Part shown: one piece after another, positions 9,301-16,845 of the stretch
How positions within the stretch are numbered: position 1 is the stretch's first letter
Layout of the letters: each line of letters opens with the position of its first letter
From: Cyclostephanos tholiformis
Lineage: Eukaryota > Bacillariophyta > Thalassiosirophyceae > Thalassiosirales > Thalassiosiraceae
Reading direction: 5' to 3'
Length of the DNA stretch: 18,239 nucleotides
Assembly: GCA_036939975.1 (NCBI GenBank)
Contig: JALLPB010000382.1
Span: 1-18,239 of the forward strand
The notes under the pieces: generated by a model
Told to the model about the DNA's origin: nothing
What the model saw: only the letters and a program-made list of their open reading frames with translations
Databases searched by the model: none
Position numbers and translations under genes: made by a program

Positions 9301-9538
9301 GGACATTACGTATTGATAATTGTTTTGTATATTAACTTTTTTGCAATTGGGTAACTTCACACTCTATCGATTGCAAATTATTCCACAGTTTGGTCTCACA
9401 AGATCTTTAAGGGGGTTACGCAAGAAGGAGAATATAACGTCTCACACCCCACAAGATGCAAGTTCCTCTCGGGAAAAATGATCCCTCAAGTCTCAAGTCT
9501 CACAAGAAATCTCACTCTTGCTGTGACTTCAAGATGTT

Positions 9539-9557
9539 TCTCGTGAGGCTCACGAGA
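9539..9557. repeat. Near-perfect palindrome TCTCGTGAG-G-CTCACGAGA
   Basis: Two exact 9-bp arms flank a single central base. It lies about 240 bp upstream of the tRNA-Ile 5' end. It could be a dimeric protein-binding site or a footprint of a mobile element; nothing in the sequence decides this. Confidence 0.85.
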
Positions 9558-9677
9558 CCATGCAGTGATATTTCACACGTGAATCAGATGCAAGACCTGA
9601 GGTTGTATGATGCTCATCCCCTGCTTGCTTACTTACTTCAGATATGTGACCTCTATTACTCTGTATCTCCTTATCGG

Positions 9678-9703
9678 TTTGTAGACAGTATGCTGTCTAC
9701 AAA
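9678..9703. repeat. Perfect 11-bp inverted repeat with TATG loop
   Basis: TTTGTAGACAG and CTGTCTACAAA are exact reverse complements separated by TATG, giving a 26-nt hairpin with no mismatch. There is no T run after it on either strand and no adjacent gene end, so a terminator role has no support. Role unknown. Confidence 0.9.
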
Positions 9704-10264
9704 TCTTCTACGTATGAGTACGCACCCACTCGTCATGTTCTCTTCGGACAAAAGCTGCTGCTATCGCATACATCAAGCTGCTGGTACATAAAAAAGCTAG
9801 ACATCAAATAGGTGTTCAAAGAAGAAATTGATGAAGCAGGGAAAAATGCTGACTGAAGTTATTGTATCAGAATCTATCAAACGAAACATCCTGTCGTCAT
9901 TAGATGTTGTCAATAATATTGTGGTCGTTGATGGCAGTGATATTGGAAATCCTCCTATATGTCCTCCAGATGAAATAATTTGACATTGTCTTTCAGTTAG
10001 TGGAAGAAAATAACTTCGTGTCCAGGATGAGCTAGATCCTTCCCATGGACTGACATTTTGCCATCTTGATGGTGCCTTACCTTTCATTCGAATGCACTAC
10101 TACCAAGTGATAAAGGTTGATTGGCAGCTGTTTCAGTTTCAGCAGCAATAGTTCTTTTGCAATTTCTAATATGGTGTCTGAAGGATTTCTGTTGGGTGAA
10201 CCAGCAGTTGCAGTTTGAACATTGTTTTGTCAAATTTAATAGTCCCATTTTGTTGAAGAGTTTA

Positions 10265-10294
10265 TTATTAGATCACGTTTTCTGGATCTAATAA
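10265..10294. repeat. 10-bp inverted repeat TTATTAGATC/GATCTAATAA
   Basis: Exact arms at 10265-10274 and 10285-10294 flank a 10-nt loop. It lies 35 bp before the first copy of the dispersed motif TTAGATACAATAAAATG. The flanks are AT-rich, so chance is more likely here than for the GC-containing palindromes nearby. Confidence 0.8.
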
Positions 10295-10329
10295 AAATAA
10301 TTTGCATCATTTAAATTATACAATTTTTA

Positions 10330-10346
10330 TTAGATACAATAAAATG
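10330..10346 (+). repeat. Dispersed 17-bp motif TTAGATACAATAAAATG, copy 1
   Basis: An exact second copy lies at 11753-11769 and a copy with two differences at 11812-11828. Copies 1 and 2 bracket the broken acidic ORF at 10838-11421, which would fit an old mobile unit, though this is only an inference from position. Confidence 0.75.
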
Positions 10347-10727
10347 GAGTAGCATAAGTCAAATAAAGTGTAGTGGGGGAAGTGATCTTTACGTCAGAAG
10401 TAACTATTTGAGCACAGTTTGCTTAATGTTGGCGGACATTTTTTACAAGGAGAGATTAGAGAATTTTCAGCTTGACCAAAGTACAACTTGGGAATTGACA
10501 CTCACAGATTATTTAGTACCATTTAACTGGTAATGGAACCAGTATAATGTTTTAAACACAAGAAACCAAAAAGCAATGAGAAAATATTCTCTTGATAAAA
10601 AGAATTATTGGATGTGGAACTGGTACGGATTACAACTGAAAATTATTCTCAAATTTTCATTTTTTGGAGGAAGAAAAACTGGAAATCATTTTTGAAGTAC
10701 AGGTTTCCATTGGTATGCAATAGATAA

Positions 10728-10762
10728 TTGGAACTGGAATTGGAACTGGAATTGGAACTGAA
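10728..10762 (+). repeat. 12-bp tandem repeat TTGGAACTGGAA, about three copies
   Basis: Two exact units (10728-10739, 10740-10751) are followed by a partial third (10752-10762). Related GGAACTGG or GGAACCAG words occur singly in the preceding 220 bp (about 10532 and 10616), so the local sequence seems to have been built from the same short word. Non-coding. Confidence 0.85.
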
Positions 10763-10837
10763 CCAGCATCATAACTTCCCCCACTATGAGGCTCCATAAC
10801 TTCACTCGCTAAAAACTACCACACAAACAGTGAACAA

Positions 10838-11421
10838 TGCCCGGTAAGAAGAAGACAGGGAGACGGGCCATCGGTAAGTTGGCAAACAATGATTATGATG
10901 CAAAAAGACAGTGACAAGGACAGTGATGCTGACTGGATTGCCAACACAGGGGGCAATCATGAGGAGGAGGAGGGTGACAAGGATCCTAAGTCGGCCCATC
11001 AAACACGGACAAAGAATGAGTTAGATCTTATGGAAAGGTGCAAATGGTATGAACAAAAAATCAGACATCTTCAATTAGAGTTGAGAATGGCAATGTCATG
11101 TGAGAGACAAACGAAACGTCAGATTAGGATGGATTATGAATGGGATGGGGAGGATGGGGTAAGATGAGACTCCCAAGAATAAGAAGAGCGATGAGAGTGA
11201 GGATGACGAAAACTTTGGAGAAGATGGGTATTCATCAGAAAGGGCACACAGTAGACACAGTCTAGCTTGGCAACGAGGTGCGCTCAGGGATGAAGCAATG
11301 GGAGGTGAAAGAAAGGATGAGTCAGATGATGAAGAAGATGACAACAGCATTTTAGAACACAACAACTACAAAAAATCTCCACCATTGTTTGAGGTAAGAG
11401 ATGTGGGGAATAAAGGCAACT
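10838..11421 (+). pseudogene. Frame-broken acidic, coiled-coil-like protein remnant
   Basis: An ATG at 10838 opens a basic start (MPGKKKTGRRAIGKLANNDYD) that stops after about 26 codons. A second frame, open at 10889-11167, continues with an acidic and charged stretch (DSDKDSDADWIANTGG, then a helical segment KWYEQKIRHLQLELRMAM). A third frame runs about 11180-11421 with more acidic and low-complexity sequence (KNKKSDESEDDENFGED, ending SPPLFEVRDVGNKGN). Each transition is a one-base shift, and the composition stays the same across them, so I read this as one former gene with two indels, or one affected by sequencing errors. GAG-GTAAGA at about 11392 looks like a splice donor. I do not recognise the protein. 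Confidence 0.45.
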
Positions 11422-13732
11422 AGCATGCTACTGATAATGTGGGGAATAGTAGCAACAAGGTTTTGCAGAGAGCCCATCCAGAAATACTAGGAAGTGGAGT
11501 AGCATGGTGTCTGATAGTGGAATGGCAACAAGGAAGAAGAGGAAGGTGCAGAAGTAGAAATGACAGCATATGATTTAGGTTGGTGAATTCTATGGGTATT
11601 AGATCCATTGATTTGAGTAGTAATAAATTTCTTTGTATTAACAGTAAAAACCTGTTATTGACAATTAACTTTTTCAAATAAGTACTTTAACTTAACTGAT
11701 CAAATAAATTGTAATGCAAACTAAACATTGCTACATAAAACAAAAAAATGCTTTAGATACAATAAAATGTTTGACATTGCTTGATAAACCTAAATACACT
11801 AAACAAACATTTTAGATACGATACAATGTATTACATTTTTTGTATAATTTATCATTACAATAAATTGCAATAGAAGAAAAATATTATTGGATCTAGATCT
11901 ACTTGACTTTTCTTGATACAATTAATTGTTAATGAGAACCTGTTTTTGGTCTACAGAGGCATTGCAAAGAGGTTGATGCAAGGGGGCAGCTATATGTAGA
12001 ATACCCATGCTGCTGGATCCGGCAATCAGATCCATTATGGTTATGTTCTATTTTGGAATTTTAAGAGCCTAGGCTCATCTAATCCATCCTATTAGCAAAT
12101 CTACCCTAGGTACTTCCAAAGACTCACTTGTCATCTCACCAATGTTGGCTGTGTTTTGTGAGATTTTCATTGATATTAAGATACAAAAAGGGTAGAATGT
12201 GTCATTGGTTTGGTTGGTGCACCAATTTTTTTTCATCTGGGCTACAGTACTTATGGTACTCTATCCTACAGCAAAAACATCTCTTTAGGAGGAATTACAC
12301 TGTGGCGTGATTTTGCGATTTCAGGAATTGGCAATATAACCATTTGATTTGGCATAAATTTTAACATTTTTTATATACTTGGACCATCGTCTAAAAATTA
12401 ACATAGCCCTTAATCCTGAATTTCTACGAATTTATTTTTAAAGTCTACTTTACTAAACTATGATTCTTACCAAGGCTCAGCTATGATACTTACCTTCCCA
12501 AAAACATGGTGACCATCATGGCAACCCCTCTCCCCGGCCCCTGGCCAAAACCATGCCAAAACTAGATGATGACTAAATTTGCATTGGCAAAAAATATTGC
12601 CAGATTGCTATTGTTAGTGCGTGTAATTCCGGTACAGTGGAACAAGAAAGCAAAGCTTGAAAAAACTAACCTTTTATCTGCAATGCGCAATGTTGCTGCC
12701 TGTAATAAATAGATAATAAAATTAAGAAAAAATGAGTTATAACAATGAAAACTACATCACCATGTTGCCAACATTTGGCAACCGGACTCACCCTTAAAAT
12801 TGGAGCCGCTGGAGAGTGGTGGGTGGGGGGGATCATGGTGGTGGTGATTTATGTTTTGTAGTGAGTTTGTTTTTTGTGTGATGGTGGTTGGTTGTTGAGA
12901 GTCCGCTGTTGGTCTCACAGGATTTCAAATAATAACCCCACATATGCAGGGATTAGTATTAAGTATAAACTCCAATTTTTTCTTTCAAAATCACTCCTAC
13001 ATATTTTGGGCTTTCATATATAAAAAAATGCATCATCTAATTGTTCTTGGGAAGCAACTTGATTAGGGGAGAAAAGAAAGTCCAAGATTATTATATATTT
13101 ATGTACCATGTGGATAGGATTTTGTTATTTGAAAATATAAAAAAGAAAGGATTACAAGAAAATAGCTATTTTTGTCCATAATAATATGTTCCCTGTGGGA
13201 AGTTCTCTATGGGACATAGGAGGATGATGCCAATTAGGAAAGATGGGACACATTTGTTATTCTATCACCTACAAAGTAGGTGAAAGTACGTACCTGGAAG
13301 CAATTAGCAAACATGATGTCCCATTTAGCAACAAAAATGCCCCATTTGTTAGCACCATTAGAAGGTAGTAAGGGATATATTGCTCATTGTGATCCATCCA
13401 GAATTCAAGACAATGACAAGATCCGAGCATTTTTACTTTGACTTGGAAAGGGTTGTGTCTTGTTTTCTCCCCCAAGCAAAATCCACCCGTAATGTGGCCG
13501 ATTTAGAACTTAGGATCAAATGAGTACGACAACACATCATAATTGATGCAACAAGGGATGAAAAATCTCCACAAGGGTGTACCTGTAAGGTGTCACGTCA
13601 TTGCGCAGAATGTGATGGTAGTATCACACTACCAACTATTGATTGTAACAAGTGGCAACAAATTTGGCAAAATTTCCTCTGGCACTACTACGATATCTGA
13701 AATATTGGTTTATAAAATTTATCTTCATATTC
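11422..13732. other. Long AT-rich spacer, no supported gene
   Basis: About 2.3 kb with no confident coding region. At about 11966-12070 a plus-strand open stretch follows an acceptor-like CTACAG and reads ARGQLYVEYPCCWIRQSDPLW. It could be a downstream exon of the broken ORF at 10838-11421. Further short plus-strand pieces lie at about 12080-12350 in several frames. I cannot join any of these with confidence. Copies 2 and 3 of the 17-bp motif lie at 11753-11769 and 11812-11828. A GT/GGTGG-rich low-complexity run occupies about 12810-12900. A hairpin with 8-bp arms (TCACCTAC/GTAGGTGA) is at 13265-13283. Confidence 0.5.
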
Positions 13733-16173
13733 TCATCCTTCATTTGATATCTCATGTTCCAACATTGCCCCAAAGTCCTTCAGCGATTGAAGCTCCTCTG
13801 CGCAAAGATCCCTTGGTTTATAGTCAATAATGCACAATGTACCTATTGGAAGTTTTTCCTTACTGACACCGGACGATACTCGTATTGGACATCCGGCGTA
13901 GAATCTTATCTTTGGCTCCCCATCCACCAGTGGGTTGTCAGCAAACCTTTCATCCTGCATTGCATCGGGCACAACCATTATGCCGTCTTCCAATATAGCA
14001 TGAGCACAAAATGCGTGATCACGTGGAGTTTCGGTAACGCCAGGCAGTCCCACAATGGATTTAAACCACTGTCTGTCACTATCAACGAGAGAAACCGCTG
14101 ATACCGGAGTGTTGAACATGGCGGAACAAAGCCTAGTGATACGGTCAAACCTTTCCTCCGGAATGCTGTCAAGTAGCCCCGTGTTCTGCAGGGTGCGAAG
14201 ACGCTGTGACTCGTGGTGGGGAAATGGGGCGCGTCGCCAACGAAGAGGCATGCGAAGGAGGGACACTTGGATGCGGGTTAGGATATACGACGGAGAGAAG
14301 GGTCCTTGAATATAATCGCCCACATTAAGCCTTTCAAGGATCAAGTTCTCTCTATCCTCGCCATCTAACGCATTATCTTTCGGCCCTGCAATGATTATTA
14401 AATTGACATACTCTCCCCAAGCTCCCATATTTCGAATCTCCTCACATATTTCAAAAGCGGTAGACCCATCAAAAATCTCATCCATAACTATAACGGATGG
14501 TTGTCTCGATTTGGCAAAATCAAGGATGTCACTCCCATTGTGTACCACAGTAACGTCAAAGGTATTTTCGGATGGTTTGAGAACATTGCAAATGGGTTCT
14601 GGATCTGTTTGGCAAAACCCAAGAAGAACTATCTGGTTGTCAAAGTTGGTGTTCATGAAAGAAGATGCAGCCGTTGAAATACTTTCAAGATCTGAATATC
14701 TCCTCTCCTGATGGTCACGATAATCGATGACATTGTCCTTCGTGAAAATGAATGGATCTAGCTCGTATATATCCCCCTCTTTCGATCCAATCACTTCCAT
14801 CGGAACCCTACGATCATATCCCAAACTAACCATATGGTCGCCAAACTGCATTTCAAGGTCAGCGGCTTTGTTCCTCGCAAATATTACCAAGTCATCCATT
14901 TGATCATCGCTTCGTTGCGGATCGTGATGAAATAACAGAAGCTTCTTAACATTGGCGTAGAATGCCACCTCAACGACATACTCCACCGTAGAGTGTCCCC
15001 AGTACTCCTTCGACATGGCGCCCGACGCGGGGGAATATTCCGAAAACAGGTACTGGGAGTCATGAAAAAGGATGTCGACGTCCCTGAAGAATTGGGCGTG
15101 CGAGTGATCCGCGGAAAGGCGGGGGGGGGTATTCCTATCCTTCGCGTTGATCGCGTAATCGACGAAGCCACCCCTGGCCAGGGAGTGGTCGAACGGTTCG
15201 TGATCGGTGATGTACGCCACCGACACGCATCGATTCGAAACGTTCTTACCATTCGAGTAATACTTATCCCCATTCGAAAATTCGTCCGATTCGGGGGGGA
15301 TACGCGCGTATTCCTCGAGCTTGTATCCCAATGTCAACACCGAATGATTAAGATACTTCGATGTGACCCTGATCGACGTCGGCGCTCCCTCGTCGCACAG
15401 CCAAAATCCCTTCCCCATATCCTCGCAAAGCCCGCGGTACCTCGTGCGGCTACCCATGTCGCCCAATCTGACCGGGAAGTAGTCGTGTTGCATTTGGCCG
15501 CTCAGTGTTTCCTGTAACGTCTTGTCTACCCCACGCGGGCCATATATCGTCCAATCGAACTGCGGTAGGTAAAGCGGTAGGAAGAATGGAATGCCTGCGG
15601 AATTGAAATGTATGCAATCATTTATATGATGTGGGGATGGCGATGCGGGGACGTTTTGTGGCAGAGGAACCGGGAATTCGAGTGGGCGAACATTGGGTGT
15701 AATAGTATGTATTCAAATCATACATGGGCAATAATACCCTAATAATAATTACCTTGGATATGGTCCCAATGAGTGTGGGTGATGAGGATCGATCCGCCGA
15801 AACGATTCGACCGATGCTGTTTTTTTTCTGACGTTGATAATTCGCCCCCTCTCGCCCCCGCCCCGCCCTCATCACGTTCCCCCTTCTCCTCCATGTCAGC
15901 CATCCTCCTCCTATGCTGGGACATTTCGACCAGTATCTTCTGTCCCAAATCGAATGCGCCGCTTCCCATATCGAAAATTATCCTGTGTCCGCCGCCGCCG
16001 CCGCCGTTGCCGTCGTCGTCGCATCCGCATCCGCTTCCCCTCCCTCCCCCCCCCACGCCGCCGGAGGAGGACGATGCGATAACCTCGATGCAGGGCGTGT
16101 TGCCGCCGTAACGCGCCATTTCTGGATTGGGACGAGGCAGGCTCCCCCGACATCCCCAAATTTGAACCCTCAT
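13733..16173 (-). CDS. Metallo-beta-lactamase fold / degenerate receiver / GAF fusion protein (760 aa, two exons)
   Basis: Exon 1 is 16173-15753 and exon 2 is 15594-13733; joined they give 761 in-frame codons including the stop. Residues 1-390 form an MBL-fold hydrolase: start MRVQIWGCRGSLPRP, metal motif HTHWDH at 133-138, and likely further ligands in FHDSQY (Asp319), WGHST (His341) and LFHHDP (His363/364). This pattern is typical of bacterial MBL proteins beginning 'RGSLP'. Two low-complexity inserts (about 34-62 Gly/Ser, 85-122 charged) are absent from that pattern. Residues about 461-586 look like a response-regulator receiver with Asp512 (VIVMDE) but without the usual acidic pair, Thr/Ser or Lys. 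Residues about 605-756 are a GAF domain (WFKSIVGLPGVTETPRDHAFCAHAI, PIGTLCIIDYKPR). The likely job is hydrolysis of an unknown substrate under ligand control. No signal peptide or membrane segment is seen. Confidence 0.92.
15595..15752 (-). other. Spliceosomal intron (158 nt) in the MBL fusion gene
   Basis: Donor CAAG|GTAATT and acceptor CCGCAG|GC restore the glycine of HTHWDHIQG and continue as IPFFLPLYLPQFDWTIYGP, exactly what the MBL family has at this place. The intron is in phase 1 and falls three codons after the metal-binding motif. It contains in-frame stops, so splicing is needed for a full-length product. Confidence 0.9.
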
Positions 16174-16845
16174 CGTCGCGACGCGAGCTGGGTGGCGACA
16201 GCGGGAATGCTACGTCGTGGGCGCCGATTCTATTGGGGGTATTATTCCGATATTATTCAGTCGATTGGAGAGCAGTCGTTATGATATTGGTATTCGATGA
16301 TTTATATTTTTGGTTATAATTGGAGATGTATGTGTTCTTGTCTGTTTCTATGGTACCACATATTATATTAATTATTCGGCACATAAAATATTTTAGTGGG
16401 TGTAGGATAAAAGGTCATGCTCCTACAATTATTTTTTTGCGTCAAGCCCAACGTCAACTTCAACACAACAATAATATATTCATCATCACAAGCGGGATGT
16501 TGTTGAAGCAAGGCCTATCGTAGTGTGTGTGACTCATTAAGCGTGAATGACCAAAATACTACCGCTCTTATAACAATTGAAACACTACTGAGGTTGAGGG
16601 AAACCTGTTACACAATGTAACATGTAACTACGTTACACAGATGTTACATGTAACTCCGTTACACAGACAGCTAGAGTGTTACAGGTAGTAAAAAATAATT
16701 TACTAAGTAGTGATAAATTATGTAACAAAACTAAAGCTAGAGGCTGCCATCGAACTATTAAAAAATGTTACAATATTATGTTACACTGTGAATAATCATA
16801 TGTTACTAATGTGTAAATAATTATGAACCATCATACCGCGTTACA
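16174..16845. promoter_or_regulatory. Spacer holding the MBL gene promoter and the 3' flank of the next gene
   Basis: Both neighbours are on the minus strand, so this 672-bp spacer is the 5' flank of the MBL fusion gene and the 3' flank of the gene at 16846-18076. The right half (16604-16845) is packed with GTTAC/GTAAC words, entered separately. A TGACTCA word (bZIP/AP-1-type site in other eukaryotes) is at 16531-16537, 358 bp before the MBL start; one 7-mer is weak evidence. No ORF is credible here. Confidence 0.5.
16604..16845. repeat. Cluster of 13 GTTAC/GTAAC motifs
   Basis: Thirteen occurrences of GTTAC or its complement fall in about 240 bp, where about 0.5 would be expected in random sequence. 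They include a 26-bp tandem duplication (16615-16640 and 16641-16666, two differences) and a perfect 12-bp palindrome GTTACATGTAAC at 16643-16654. Outside the duplication the copies are irregularly spaced, and the last abuts the stop codon of the gene at 16846. Read in the sense of that gene they give UGUAAC-like words in its likely 3' UTR; read for the downstream MBL gene they are 430-680 bp upstream of the start. Confidence 0.85.

Larger units (their letters stand above)
9301..10837. other. Gene-poor spacer with inverted and tandem repeats
   Basis: No convincing gene is seen. The plus strand has a stop-to-stop stretch of about 59 codons at about 9800-9980 (including NILSSLDVVNNIVVVDGSDIGNP) followed by shorter in-frame pieces to about 10110, separated by TGA and TAA. 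This may be the remains of an exon but matches nothing I recognise. The rest is AT-rich. Notable structures are entered separately: palindromes at 9539-9557, 9678-9703 and 10265-10294, and a 12-bp tandem repeat at 10728-10762. The motif TCTCACAAGA recurs at 9394-9403 and 9498-9507. Confidence 0.5.

Noticed and set aside
9456..9791. 111-codon plus-strand open frame in the spacer
   Set aside because: No recognisable domain, and it runs through two perfect palindromes and repeated TCTCA words; chance is the simpler reading.
9797..10087. 96-codon minus-strand open frame
   Set aside because: No domain or compositional support; the plus strand of the same stretch looks slightly more protein-like, but is also interrupted.
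10838..10905. Very short introns to repair the acidic ORF (GTAAGT...AAAAAG)
   Set aside because: The implied intron of about 36 nt is shorter than plausible spliceosomal introns, and the other introns in the window are 78 and 158 nt; a one-base indel is simpler.
12810..12900. GGTGG/GTTTG-rich run as a G-quadruplex or telomere-like tract
   Set aside because: The G runs are too irregular for a telomeric repeat, and G-quadruplex potential is weak; it reads as low-complexity spacer.
13269..13475. Minus-strand 68-codon frame ending near a donor-like CCAG-GTACGT
   Set aside because: The donor-like word is suggestive, but the upstream frame has no recognisable motif and no acceptor or second exon could be found.
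14993..15517. 174-codon plus-strand open frame
   Set aside because: It is antisense to the MBL coding sequence, whose domain motifs are unmistakable on the minus strand.
15773..16111. Proline-rich plus-strand open frames
   Set aside because: They are shadows of the Gly-rich insert of MBL exon 1 read on the opposite strand.
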